From positions 9,374,856-9,438,855 of the forward strand of contig OZ029929.1 in assembly GCA_964023275.1 (NCBI GenBank): 64,000 nucleotides of DNA. The letters run 5' to 3'. Source of the DNA: Norana najaformis (Eukaryota > Annelida > Clitellata > Crassiclitellata > Hormogastridae). Positions within the stretch are counted from its first letter, which is position 1, and each line of letters starts with the position of its first letter. The notes under the pieces are model-generated. The model was not told the DNA's origin and searched no databases. It worked only from the letters and a program-made list of their open reading frames with translations. Below, piece after piece: positions 46,001-51,994 of the stretch. Position numbers and translations under genes: made by a program.

Positions 46001-46263
46001 CGTTGGACTCTTGGACCTGCCTAACGGCAGAACACTGAAGAAGAAGTTATGACTCTGGCAAGAAAGTTGCATTAGCTAGTTGGATTAAGATAGTCTGAGG
46101 CAAGAGATTTGATTCTAGGAATATCTCGTACGTGAATACCTTTCGATAAGCCTTATAAACTGTGGCGTAAGTTCCGCTGCCAATTTTATCAGTAAAGATG
46201 TAGTCTTTAAGCTGTGGACTAGGGCGCAATGATGACACAGAAGCTGCCATACACATAAATAAA
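21931..46263 (-). CDS. ULK3: ULK3 serine/threonine kinase gene, 14 coding exons
   Basis: Joined minus-strand exons encode 490 residues with every phase consistent (human ULK3 is about 472). Exons: 46250-46140, 45130-44990, 43259-43139, 41697-41593, 36720-36577, 34129-34047, 33166-33011, 31048-30943, 30138-30098, 27782-27644, 24941-24874, 24047-23972, 23003-22963, 22071-21931. The kinase domain covers about residues 17-272: glycine loop GSGTYATVY (24-32), catalytic Lys47, HMDLKPSN with Asp140, DFG at 160-162 and APE at 184-186. Two MIT-type helical regions follow (about 285-350 and 380-460). ULK3 acts in autophagy induction, Gli phosphorylation in Hedgehog signalling and, via MIT-ESCRT-III contacts, the abscission checkpoint (family knowledge). 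Introns are GT-AG except intron 12, which is GC-AG. The ATG at 46250 follows a good acceptor (46265-46264), so a 5' untranslated exon is likely upstream. Confidence 0.93.
22250..22850 (-). mobile_element. LINE RT 3' fragment in ULK3 intron 13
   Basis: The minus strand encodes [20 protein letters not shown] and [18 protein letters not shown], the post-catalytic region of CR1/L2-like RTs. Further downstream it carries [11 protein letters not shown]. It shares long stretches with the copy at 50330-50755 (for example CCAAAATTTAGGTCCAGCAA). Multiple stops. Confidence 0.75.
22963..23003 (-). CDS. ULK3: ULK3 coding exon 13 (41-bp microexon)
   Basis: Completes a Glu codon and encodes [13 protein letters not shown], aligned with EPPGRRRELLHTE in human ULK3. 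Acceptor ATTTTTCAG, donor CAA|GTAAGA. Confidence 0.85.
23430..23585 (+). mobile_element. CR1-type 3' end, 5'-truncated copy (ULK3 intron 12)
   Basis: Only the last ~150 bases are present, matching 40752-40890 of the near-complete element: CGATTTTGTTTTGACCGAGT, TTTAGCTTTC, GTAGAAATCTTGAGATTATG and a short GATTATGATTATGA tail. A typical dead-on-arrival insertion. Confidence 0.8.
23972..24047 (-). CDS. ULK3: ULK3 coding exon 12, GC donor
   Basis: Encodes [20 protein letters not shown] and LQHMP. The acceptor is TTTTTGCAG. The donor is CCAG|GCAAGT, a GC-AG intron with an otherwise perfect donor consensus. No GT donor nearby keeps the phase to exon 13. Confidence 0.8.
24874..24941 (-). CDS. ULK3: ULK3 coding exon 11 (second MIT repeat)
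   Basis: Encodes [22 protein letters not shown] after a split Val. It aligns with LREMARDKPRLLAALEVASA of human ULK3. Phase 1 to phase 0. Confidence 0.8.
25900..26250 (+). repeat. Dispersed repeat D, copy 2 (ULK3 intron 10)
   Basis: Opposite orientation to 20400-21200. It carries GTCCACACTAACACTGGTTG and TCGCCCATGAACTGAAGAA, both also found at 31540-31605. It is followed directly by an RT fragment, suggesting a single internally deleted LINE. Confidence 0.65.
26330..26772 (+). mobile_element. CR1-like RT fragment interrupted by a SINE
   Basis: An open frame encodes [19 protein letters not shown] (motif A), [20 protein letters not shown] (motif B) and [13 protein letters not shown] (motif C with ADN replacing ADD), then after a stop [15 protein letters not shown] begins right after QSWM. 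The ADD to ADN change would abolish polymerase activity (inference from RT chemistry). Confidence 0.8.
26774..26982 (-). mobile_element. SINE family A, copy 2
   Basis: The reverse complement begins GGTGGTGTAATGATATG, has B box GGGTTCGAATCT, core GACCTTGGACAAGTTGCTCA, and ends with CATCATCATC. It closely matches 4453-4665. It sits inside an older RT fragment in ULK3 intron 10. Confidence 0.85.
27644..27782 (-). CDS. ULK3: ULK3 coding exon 10
   Basis: Encodes [20 protein letters not shown] and a Ser/Pro linker ending [16 protein letters not shown] matches vertebrate QYVSRAEELK exactly in pattern. Donor G|GTGAGT. Confidence 0.9.
28230..29100 (-). mobile_element. Degenerate non-LTR RT in ULK3 intron 9
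   Basis: On the minus strand: [40 protein letters not shown] (motif A), [10 protein letters not shown], later [20 protein letters not shown] and EINWAKT, then [12 protein letters not shown]. These are successive RT blocks of a LINE that differs from the CR1 and RTE families elsewhere in the window. Frames change between blocks. An 18-bp direct duplication (TGTTTGGCATGGATCCAG) lies near 28480-28515. Confidence 0.75.
29705..30045 (-). mobile_element. LINE RT C-terminal fragment in ULK3 intron 9
   Basis: The minus strand encodes [20 protein letters not shown] and [20 protein letters not shown], then [12 protein letters not shown], a C-terminal signature of CR1/Jockey-like elements. The 3' end carries GGGGCGCTATATAAGTG, the recurrent tail motif. 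It lies within 50 bases of ULK3 exon 9. Confidence 0.75.
30098..30138 (-). CDS. ULK3: ULK3 coding exon 9 (41-bp microexon)
   Basis: Completes Tyr323 and encodes [13 protein letters not shown], the linker into the last helix of the first MIT repeat. Acceptor TTTGAACAG; the donor AAG|GTTTCA is weaker than average. Phase fits both neighbours, which supports the call despite the small size. Confidence 0.75.
30314..30342. repeat. (ATT)n microsatellite
   Basis: Short run of TTA/ATT triplets in ULK3 intron 9/8 sequence. Confidence 0.9.
30943..31048 (-). CDS. ULK3: ULK3 coding exon 8 (first MIT repeat)
   Basis: Encodes [20 protein letters not shown] followed by [15 protein letters not shown]. This matches the ULK3 MIT pattern AVxxDxxxxxAxxLYCKALxFFxPA. 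Acceptor TTTACTTTCAG, donor CAGT|GTATGT, phase 1. Confidence 0.88.
31430..32240 (+). mobile_element. Dispersed repeat D plus LINE C-terminal segment
   Basis: 31430-31760 matches repeat D (GTCCACACTAACTGG, GAGTCGCCCATGAACTGAAG, AATTTCTGTCAC). 31970-32240 encodes [20 protein letters not shown] and [12 protein letters not shown], a LINE C-terminal region. The two parts probably belong to one deleted element in ULK3 intron 7. Confidence 0.65.
33011..33166 (-). CDS. ULK3: ULK3 coding exon 7 (end of kinase domain)
   Basis: 52 codons, phase 0. Includes [20 protein letters not shown] and [18 protein letters not shown], the last kinase helices with the conserved RDP...R pattern. Donor GCA|GTAAGT. Confidence 0.93.
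33517..33560. repeat. (ATC)n microsatellite
   Basis: Triplet run interrupted by AACTTC, ULK3 intron 6/5 side. Confidence 0.85.
34047..34129 (-). CDS. ULK3: ULK3 coding exon 6
   Basis: Encodes [20 protein letters not shown] and IKDTAPVE. It matches ULK3 EALFGQPPFASRSFSELEEK in position and pattern. Acceptor CATTGTAG, donor GAG|GTCAGA. Confidence 0.88.
34215..35490. repeat. Diverged tandem duplication inside ULK3 intron 5
   Basis: Blocks at about 34230-34420 and 34680-34830 reappear in the same order at about 35060-35260 and 35350-35480. Shared phrases include ATTGCATTGGATT/ATGCACTGGATT, CCTTCTGAG followed by TTTCTCGCAA, and GGTAAAAAGTC/AGTAAAAAAGTT. The duplication is old (heavily diverged) and contains no exon. 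Confidence 0.55.
35491..36576. other. ULK3 intron 5, remaining sequence
   Basis: About 1.1 kb before exon 5 with no exon and no element I can classify. CACCCCCACAGCAGTGAAGAG-type patches look repeat-derived, but I cannot assign a family. Confidence 0.4.
36577..36720 (-). CDS. ULK3: ULK3 coding exon 5 (DFG to APE)
   Basis: Encodes [20 protein letters not shown], then [20 protein letters not shown] and WSVGVILY. It covers the activation segment and the start of helix F. The acceptor is TGTTCTAG and the donor TATG|GTAAGC. It follows a 4.9-kb intron that holds the antisense CR1 element. Confidence 0.93.
37306..40731 (+). CDS. CR1/L2-type endonuclease-reverse transcriptase ORF
   Basis: The frame opens after TAA at 37204; the first ATG is at 37306, giving 1141 residues. 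A hydrophobic N-terminal region ends in a 2A-like GDIHPNPGP (37567-37593). An APE-type endonuclease follows, with [32 protein letters not shown] and SDHYPIF. RT motifs follow: [43 protein letters not shown] (motif A), [13 protein letters not shown] (motif B) and YADDTQLF at 39772-39795 (motif C). The C-terminal region has LKSLHWL and APPLWNKLP. The motif B glycine (PQG in nearly all RTs) is Val here (GTC 39685-39687). The frame is otherwise uninterrupted. It copies the element's own RNA at nicked target DNA (family knowledge). Confidence 0.9.
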   Translation: MYSSIILLIFGLRFMIAFHISCQPFHTRLPYIVPTAKHSYCAQFGTTTMQYGRMCFIPLSFFLTSSLRRPPQHLTRHTIFNILILLSGDIHPNPGPLDFYSCSPPSPPTYPPPSRISSSNFLDNAQNTDNSRFLLCTLNIRSLLHPAHSQEINDIALSSHPPDIFALSETWFNLNTTLAQYEDCIPPGYHLYSTPRPCKPSSPSHKNPTGGGIAFLTREPATVLDSPGYCFHSFECASVTLKLPHTNLTIFNVYRPPSSSSYSSPPSVFLKEFTTLLSTAATTPHEFLITGDFNIHVDNPYDTFASEFLTLLSSTNLVQHVKFPTHIHNHTLDLIITSSFSTLSPDISFSFDRPSDHYPIFTYLNILPTPRPDPVFHSFRRISSINIEAFIQDISCSDLVLNPPSSLDDLLSSYNTTLSTILDKHAPIIIKSSSHSNNPWFNSYLQAFKSFRRRLERAYKRTRDPELLSALKSATNKYHRLLTAAKQRFYSSLVRARSSSPRLLWKTINQLLHRNSSSPLPNSLPSSSIADSFCSFFSNKISTLRLSLQSLLSKTSNNPAADAPSSTYDSPPSPPRSSFSAFQPTSETEILNLLKSLPNKQCELDPIPTSLLKDCASVLVPIITKIVNLSLSTGKFPLLFKHSLVTPLLKKSSLDKEIVSNYRPVSNLTFISKLTERIVLSRINNYLASNSLINPHQSGFTKRHSTETLLTSLYNKLVSAISYQQVSCLCLLDISAAFDTIDHNILLHRLSTWFGFADTALLWIQSYLSSRSFSVKTSEASSKSCPLTCGVPQVSVLGPLLFILYTTPLSSLIKASSVDHHLYADDTQLFISFSPNCFNESTDHLLCVVKQISSWMTSNLLCLNPSKTEFILIGLRDQLKKIPDPSISLSLDSASTHTFNTNSSVRNLGVIFDQNLTFSDHITHLSRSCFMHIRDLRRIRPMLDFKTASIIATSIVHAKLDYCNSLFLNIDTTQIHRLQAIQNALARAVTKTPKHHHITPVLKSLHWLKIPERIEYKVLSLTYNTLQSSQPSYLRQLFTIQPLRSTRSSSVLTLLRPPVTSSLKFGNRLIAIAAPPLWNKLPPELRQLSGQSYELTNISPLSVSAQAFHSRLKTLLFQKSYPDSSSSSYLSSRFNFKHHPP
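37567..37593 (+). other. 2A-like translational recoding motif
   Basis: Encodes GDIHPNPGP between the hydrophobic leader and the endonuclease domain. The 2A consensus is D[VI]ExNPGP, with separation between the last Gly and Pro (codon 37591-37593). Here the Glu position is His. Functional 2A-like sequences are documented in some APE-type non-LTR elements of invertebrates; activity of this variant is not known from sequence. Confidence 0.7.
41194..41325. repeat. 22-bp minisatellite, six perfect copies
   Basis: CCAAGTCACTCATCTGCCAT plus AA is repeated exactly six times (132 bases), about 270 bases downstream of ULK3 exon 4 in intron 4. There are no spacers, so it is not CRISPR-like. Confidence 0.95.
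41593..41697 (-). CDS. ULK3: ULK3 coding exon 4 (catalytic loop)
   Basis: Starts with the split Ala codon and encodes [20 protein letters not shown] followed by [22 protein letters not shown] corresponds to HLDLKPQN of vertebrate ULK3; Asp140 is the catalytic base. The exon ends in phase 1 and the next exon supplies the D of DFG. Confidence 0.92.
41860..42480 (-). repeat. Dispersed repeat D, copy 3 (ULK3 intron 3)
   Basis: Closely parallels 20400-21200: CCACCTTTACCACTGCA, GTAGCACATA, ACTGAATTGAAAAAG, ATGCATGTGCAAAT and TATGGAGCAGCCAT occur in the same order. It lies head to head with the LINE fragment at 42600. Confidence 0.7.
42600..43085 (+). mobile_element. LINE RT C-terminal fragment in ULK3 intron 3
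   Basis: The plus strand reads [20 protein letters not shown], then [20 protein letters not shown] and [16 protein letters not shown], the CR1-like C-terminal pattern. The same family appears at 22250 and 50330. It contains stops. Confidence 0.7.
43139..43259 (-). CDS. ULK3: ULK3 coding exon 3 (hinge)
   Basis: Encodes [20 protein letters not shown], then [14 protein letters not shown]. The acceptor TTTAAG is at 43260. The exon ends in phase 1 at a donor GTATCT. The hinge [10 protein letters not shown] is almost identical to vertebrate ULK3. The ORFs visible on the same DNA in other frames are spurious. Confidence 0.9.
43470..43486. repeat. Short (AT)n run
   Basis: About 16 bases of alternating AT in ULK3 intron 2. 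Confidence 0.8.
44040..44500 (-). mobile_element. LINE RT C-terminal fragment in ULK3 intron 2
   Basis: The minus strand encodes [20 protein letters not shown] and then [18 protein letters not shown], matching the [FS]xxAGPxLWNSLP ... FKSKLKTH signature. Weaker LINE-like sequence continues to about 44500. Confidence 0.7.
44990..45130 (-). CDS. ULK3: ULK3 coding exon 2 (VAVK lysine, helix C)
   Basis: 47 codons, phase 0 to phase 0. Contains [15 protein letters not shown] (catalytic Lys47) and [19 protein letters not shown] (helix C with its Glu). The acceptor is TTGCAG and the donor ACT|GTATGG. Confidence 0.93.
45751..45840 (-). mobile_element. CR1-type 3' end nested in the RTE fragment
   Basis: Reads GTAATCGTAATCTCGAGATT on the plus strand, the reverse complement of the CR1 tail. 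CCCAACGAAAGCTAAG and GGGAACCAGTTTATCC follow. Flanking AGGTTC copies (about 45748 and 45892) are a likely short target duplication. Confidence 0.8.
45873..45909. repeat. 17-bp perfect inverted repeat at the insertion junction
   Basis: CTTGGTCTTCCTTGAAC (45873-45889), spacer TAG, then its exact complement (45893-45909). One arm is the RTE target sequence itself, so it is an inverted duplication of target DNA created at insertion. Confidence 0.85.
46140..46263 (-). CDS. ULK3: ULK3 coding exon 1 (glycine-rich loop)
   Basis: An acceptor (GTTTGTTTATCAG) ends at 46264. ATG lies at 46250. The exon encodes [19 protein letters not shown] and then [17 protein letters not shown], the ATP-binding loop. 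The donor AAG|GTATTC starts at 46139, phase 0. An upstream in-frame ATG at 46286 would lie before the acceptor and is less likely. Confidence 0.9.
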
Positions 46264-46389
46264 CTGATAAACAAACAACACCCCAATCTGACTAGACGAA
46301 TGGACCAACAAGCTTTTTCCTTCAGTGTTTACTACGACCGAAAATTACACATGTCAGATAGATGTTGCAATTCCCGATGACGTTTTTAT

Positions 46390-46830
46390 TGTCGTCGTAA
46401 GCTCAACATTTCTACAGAGTCCAACGAAATCCGAGTCGCGGGAACCAGCTTATCCACAGGCGCTCAGTCAAAACAAACTCGATAGGCAGAAAGGGCTCGG
46501 TTCCAGGTCAAGATTCAGAAACCAGGCAGGCAGACAGTCAGACAGCTACGGTGGATGGTGTTTCGGAGTGGAGCGGAGAGAGATATAAGAAGAGGAAGAA
46601 TCAGGATAAGAATTTTGGAAGAGTAAAGTTTTCAGTTTTGAGTGAAAGACCGGCGCAGAAATTGCAAGAAGTGATGTGTTGATAAAACACTGCAGAAGAA
46701 AGTGAGGGAGGCGCGAGATTAAGGGGAGGTTTTTGCAGAATTTGAGAGAAAAGGAGACTGGAGGCCGAGCTAGGGAAAGAAATGAGGCGATCAAGGCAGA
46801 TTTTGATATCGCCAGGGTCGGTCAATGCTG
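46390..46830 (-). mobile_element. CR1-type 3' fragment upstream of ULK3
   Basis: The minus strand encodes the ORF C-terminus (APVFHSKLKTLLFQNSYPDS, compare [20 protein letters not shown] of the near-complete element), then the 3' untranslated region and a tail at 46393. Frameshifted before about 46800. It ends about 140 bases from the ULK3 initiation codon. Confidence 0.85.
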
Positions 46831-47082
46831 CGAGTCTTTTTAGCATGGATTAAAATTGGGGAAAGTTCATTATAGAAGTCCCGAGCTGCAGCGGTAAGCC
46901 TAGGACGACAGAGAAGTAAAATGATAAATTACGAACCTATAGCCGATGCGCACACAAAGATATTCAAAGGACTTCGGGCTTCCGACACTAAAATTGATGA
47001 GGAGTATATCAGTTGGGGCGTTACATTTGGCAATCACAACATTGTTCACGTGTTCGGTGGACGGATCTTTCAGCCTATCGAT

Positions 47083-47305
<223 letters not shown>

Positions 47306-47449
47306 TAAGAAGAGGCTTTGGTGGTGATTTTTTGCTTTGGCTACCGAGTTTGACTTCCAGTGTGGTAACAAATGCGCTATGGTCGGTGTCAAATCTCATG
47401 CTGCGGTGCACTGCGGTTTGGACTAGACTGCTTTCACTGGTATACGTTG

Positions 47450-47504
47450 GATTAACATTTGCATGTATGTAAGCTTATTTAATAGATACATGCAAATGTT
47501 AATC
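47450..47504. repeat. 19-bp perfect hairpin with inverted octamer motifs
   Basis: GATTAACATTTGCATGTAT at 47450-47468 and its exact complement at 47486-47504 are separated by 17 bases. Each arm contains ATTTGCAT or ATGCAAAT, the octamer bound by POU-domain factors (family knowledge). It lies about 1.2 kb upstream of the ULK3 start. A smaller hairpin (TAAAGAGTT, loop TTAC, AACTCTTTA) follows near 47527. Confidence 0.8.
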
Positions 47505-47960
47505 AATTGTATTCGACTGAAGGCAGTAAAGAGTTTTACAACTCTTTATAAGACTTTATAAGTTACTATTGCGAACAGAGTTCTGTTTTCTTGGGTGTGT
47601 ATTCCAAGAGAAATATTTATTATCGCTTCTTATGATCATCACTTACTCTTGGTAATAAGTTGATATGAATTCAAACTATAGACCTACTCGTCTGCAAAGT
47701 GGCTGCCGCTTGGCTACTGTTTCAGTAGATCCGATTGGTGTTTTTCGCATATGTACATGAAGCCCCCCTCTGGCAGCGAAACCATGTATGATCTATTTAT
47801 GCGCACCCCGCTTCATTTGTCCTTGCTTCAATGCGTCAACAGAACCAGGCAGCAACCCAATTAGGGTATCTGTTAATATTTACTAATTACACTAGTTAAT
47901 AACAGTGAAAAGACTTTGGTAGTTTGAGTCACCTTAGAAGAACCCACCAACACAGAGGGC

Positions 47961-48133
47961 TCAGTAGCGTATAGGATAGAGCGCTCTGCTTGTAATGCGG
48001 AGAGTACAGGTTCGAGCCGCCTCTGAGACGGTTACTGTTTAGGGACCTTGAGCAGCGCTTAACTCACAATTGCACAGCACCATCGATTGATGCTTAGTCA
48101 TTAGATTGTGGCGTTTAATAAATGCAGCAATGA
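47961..48133 (+). mobile_element. SINE family B, near full length
   Basis: tRNA-like head with GCTCAGTAGCGTATAGGATA and GAGCGCTCTGC, B box AGGTTCGAGCC, core GGGACCTTGAGCAGCGCTTA and CTCACAATTGC, end TTTAATAAATGCAGCAATG. The anticodon-like stem CTCTGC/GCGGAG is still visible. Confidence 0.8.
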
Positions 48134-49300
48134 CACATGGCTCCAGAAGCAATTAAGAGTTGCCAACTAAACTTGTAACGTAAAAAGGCCATGAAAATCC
48201 GGGAATCTAAGAAAGTTAATAAAAACTGAGAAACTTAGAGGTCATAAAAATAAAAACTTAGAAAAACGAAAAAAGGTCTACAAAACTGGGAAAATACAGA
48301 AAGGGTCATCAGGAAATATGCCTAGGCCCTTGTAACCCCCGTGTCTAATACTCTCTTGTCTAGTTCTGGTGACTATAGATTGCAGTCACTTTACATTACA
48401 CCATGGTACCTACAAGCTTGTTTAGCCAGTAGGTAGATACACATGTTAATTGGGGTTTAGTCTCCTGATATGATAATTATAGGTCAGACTCAACTCAACA
48501 TCTGATATCAAGTGGAAATTGCAATGATATTACAATAGCTCGTATTTTTCCACTACCATCTTGTATCATAATGTATGATTGAATAGAATGAGCAGTCACT
48601 TGTTGTAAATCAATCAATATATTATATAGTTCAATGTCTTAATTAAGGCCAGCTTCTTATCAAGCCTAAATCTATGATTCTACCCACCCACAAGCTTGGA
48701 TGGCCATTTTACCCCTGTATACTGACTCTTTGATAAAGTCTGAAACAGTTTCACTGAGTTGTAATGAGTTTGCAGCGATGTAGAATGGTTAAATTGTCAC
48801 TCACCACTAGTTGTCTCTGCGCAAACAATCCTATTCACCACGCCGACATACCTTGTAGATCATCGATTAAATGATTCTCGTAGTATGTACTTTAAGCGAG
48901 TTCCTTGCAGTTCAAGGAATGGAATCCACACGATTCAATCGTAACCGTCCAAAGGAATGGTTCCTTGACGAGATGACGAGATGGAGTTGCACTTTGCTGT
49001 CTTTCGACTCACGCCACTAAGTCCGTATCGACGCACTTACATGGACTTAATCCACAACTTTCTGACGTTAGTTTCTCGACGAAAACTTTGTCATTTCACA
49101 ACGGAAACACAGGTTAATTACCTGTACAACATGAGCCTTTATATGCTCATCATTCGAGAATGCAGTTCGACTTGACAAGTCCGCAACTGACCGCTTATTT
49201 CTCGGAGCCACGCTGGATCACAACGAAGACCTTTACGGTCCAAAATCCAGCCGTGAACTAACTACTTCAACGGTTTTCACAGCGAATCTTCCATCGTCAA
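48134..49300. other. Unassigned intergenic sequence
   Basis: No coding region supported. Candidate minus-strand donors (CAT|GTAAGT at 49040 and CAG|GTAATT near 49119) could belong to a 5' untranslated exon of ULK3. Confidence 0.4.
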
Positions 49301-49310
49301 AAGGTTTCCT

Positions 49311-49504
49311 ATTGGCCGAAATTATCGTCTGCCTCTTTCACCAATACTTGTAGCGATTTCATAGTCCTTCTATGAAATCTTCGTCTGCTCACTTGTTTAC
49401 AAAGGATAAGGAGTCGCGTCCACTGTGTCCCCTCATTGGCTGATGACTTTCAATAGCAACGTGTCGCCATTGGTCGAAAATCCCACAAGTAAAATCGCGA
49501 TTGG
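49311..49504 (-). promoter_or_regulatory. Cluster of four CCAAT boxes, possible ULK3 promoter
   Basis: ATTGG occurs at 49311, 49435, 49469 and 49500, always in the orientation that reads CCAAT on the minus strand. The block is richer in CpG than its surroundings. NF-Y-bound CCAAT clusters sit just upstream of many TATA-less housekeeping promoters (family knowledge). The ULK3 first coding exon begins at an acceptor, so its promoter must lie upstream; this is the best candidate, by inference. Confidence 0.35.
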
Positions 49505-50329
49505 CTGGCAATCGAAACATCAGTTTGAAATATCATTCGTAATGACTCGCAAACTATGACAGATTGCGAATAAAATAATCCATCAACATCCACGTTGATC
49601 TCTCGTAAAATTAGTTCAGAAAACCATCCTTTGTTCCCCGTATTTAGTATATTTTTAGAACCTATGCTGGCCTTGCTATTTTGATTAGTTTGAACGTCCT
49701 AAGCCGGCCAAGTATTTTAAGTGAGTAATTACGTTAGTCAACACAAACTCTTATTCTAATGCACGCATAAATAGGTCCATAATACGTACAGTTCATACAA
49801 TAGTAAAATCAATTGGAATTGATAAACATGGCGAGAATATATATATAGATTCAGTCTACAGCACTCTGTTATAAACGTCTGCTGTTGATCCAGAACCATT
49901 GCTTCCGTCAATGGCACACAGTTTAATTCGTAGTTAATTGCTTAGGTCAAAAATCAGTATACCATTTGAAGCAAAATTATGGCTTCAACAATTCAAGGAC
50001 TGTCACCACATGGCTTTGTATTCATTCAACTGATAGGCACCCATTCTAGAACTAACCAAGCTCAACTTCACTGTTACTGCCAGGATGCATTAAATCAGCA
50101 GCAGCAAGCTGCAGCCTAAATATCATGCAAAGGTGTTTCCGGGTTGGATTTGGACATCGGGGAGAGAGAGAGAAAGTAGACAGTTTGACCCCTCCTAGGC
50201 CAAAATTCAACTCCAACCATGATAACAAAAGCAGGTTGCAGTTATTGTTAATTAGTAACTTATATATAGCACTGGTTTCTAATGCACAAGGCATCAACCG
50301 ATGGTGCACCAAAGCTAAGCCGCAGTCAG

Positions 50330-50755
50330 TTCAATCCTCTAAGACAGGGAGGCAGCCTATGGTGGATAAGAAATTTGAAAAAGGTAAGTCTTAAGTTAAG
50401 AAAGAAATGACATGAGTGACTGAGCAGAACAATCTGACACAGGGATAGAGTTCCAAAATTTAGGTCCAGCAACCGAAAAAGTTCATTCACCAGAACAGTA
50501 CTAGTCTTATGCATGACCAGAGAAAGACAGTCAGATGACCTGGTTGAATAACAATATATCTGGAGTATGAGGACTGATTTTAAGTATTGTAGTTGGCCAG
50601 AGTTCAATGTTTTACAAACTATAAACCCAATTTGAAATAAATGCTTTGCTGAACCAGAACCCAATGCAAAGATGTAAGTACAGGGGTAATATGCTCATAT
50701 TTTGATGTATTTGTTATGGCTTTTACCAAAGCGTTCTGAGAAATTCACTAATTCA
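50330..50755 (-). mobile_element. LINE RT 3' fragment
   Basis: Same family and orientation as 22250-22850: CCAAAATTTAGGTCCAGCAA, GACCAGAGAAAGA, CAGATGACC, GAATGAGGACTGATTTTAA-like text in the same order. The minus strand reads [20 protein letters not shown]. Non-coding now. Confidence 0.7.
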
Positions 50756-51009
50756 GTCTAACAAAAGTAGCAGCACAGCAAGGTTAAACAATGACGCCTT
50801 CAACAAACCAACCGCAATATTGACTCCTCATGAACTAACGTATGTTTACCAGCAATACACATTAGTAGAATATATCTATGGCTACAGCAATGCAAGTCCT
50901 TAATTGCATGGTTGCCTGCCTTTAACAATAAACTGATAAATTTGCCTGATACAACTGAAAGCTCAAATACTTGAAGTTAAAGGTCATAGCATGCTATGCA
51001 AAGGTTTAA

Positions 51010-51075
51010 AGTTTTTGGCATGCATGTTAATTGCTACTCTATAGTTTTTGGCATGCACGTTAATTGCTACTCGAT
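51010..51075. repeat. 33-bp tandem duplication
   Basis: AGTTTTTGGCATGCATGTTA plus ATTGCTACTC is repeated at 51043 with two differences. Confidence 0.9.
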
Positions 51076-51420
51076 ATTTCTGATGATCTCCTACATCTAG
51101 AAGGATCTTCATAAGTTACTGAAGACCTTCGATACAGGAAATCAGTCAATGCAGTTGTAACCGAATCTATATACATACATACACATATGTACTCAGCAGA
51201 GAGCAGACAAACAATACTGCAGTCTCTTACTGCTGTGACAAGTGTGTTATGTGAAACTGGAAACATAAAACTTGTGTCCTTTTAGACTGCTGCTCTTCAG
51301 CCAAAAGATGCAACTCTCACGTCACACCTTTAAAAAAGAATCCCAGGGCTCAAGCTCCACAACAGATTAGCTAGTGCCTTACATTTACCACGGAAAATAC
51401 TCCAACTGAAGTCGGGAATG

Positions 51421-51426
51421 TTTATT
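51421..51426 (-). terminator. Possible THOC2 polyadenylation signal
   Basis: TTTATT on the plus strand (AATAAA on the minus) lies about 570 bases beyond the THOC2 stop. Weak evidence by itself. Confidence 0.3.
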
Positions 51427-51994
51427 ATTTAAAAATACATCACTACCTAGTAGCACTGCATACTGAGGGCTGGGTATTTAATGCTTTCCAATGTGTTGTC
51501 TTTCTTTGAAACTGTCCTTTGAGTTTGGGACCATTCTAAAAACACCCAAGCTGATCTGGTTTAACTACATGTACTATCCAAATGTCCCAGAAAAATAAAC
51601 GTGGAAAGCTTCATACCAAGCATTTCACTTCAAACCAGAAAGTCAGACAAATGCCACTGAACATTCAAATCTCGTATAATTCTGTGTTCACTGTTCCACT
51701 AGATATAAAACATAGACCAAAATGAATCACATCTTTATATAAAATCGAGTGATTGTTTTACCATGACAGCTACTGGTACCGAATGTGCACAGTTCTACTA
51801 ACATCACAAAGAACCAAAAATCAGCCCAAGATGGAACTAAAAAACCAGTAGTTTTGTTGTAGACAGTCAAGAACACACCATCATCCATCATGCGCTCGGT
51901 CTTGTCACATGAATAAATGTCCTGCAAAAAATGGCCTCCATGAGTTAATTTGCCCTCTTTGGTTACCAAAGGGAGTGAATGTTTAGTCTCTCAT

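Larger units (their letters stand above)
45603..46042 (+). mobile_element. RTE/BovB-like LINE fragment with nested insertion
   Basis: 45603-45750 encodes [17 protein letters not shown] and [13 protein letters not shown] sequence. It then breaks at 45751 and resumes near 45900 with [20 protein letters not shown] sequence, ending [12 protein letters not shown]. The 150-base interruption is a minus-strand CR1 3' end. It lies in ULK3 intron 1, in the antisense direction. Confidence 0.85.

Noticed and set aside
47961..48030. Functional tRNA gene
   Set aside because: An anticodon-like stem and B box exist, but the acceptor stem is not closed and the segment is the head of SINE family B.
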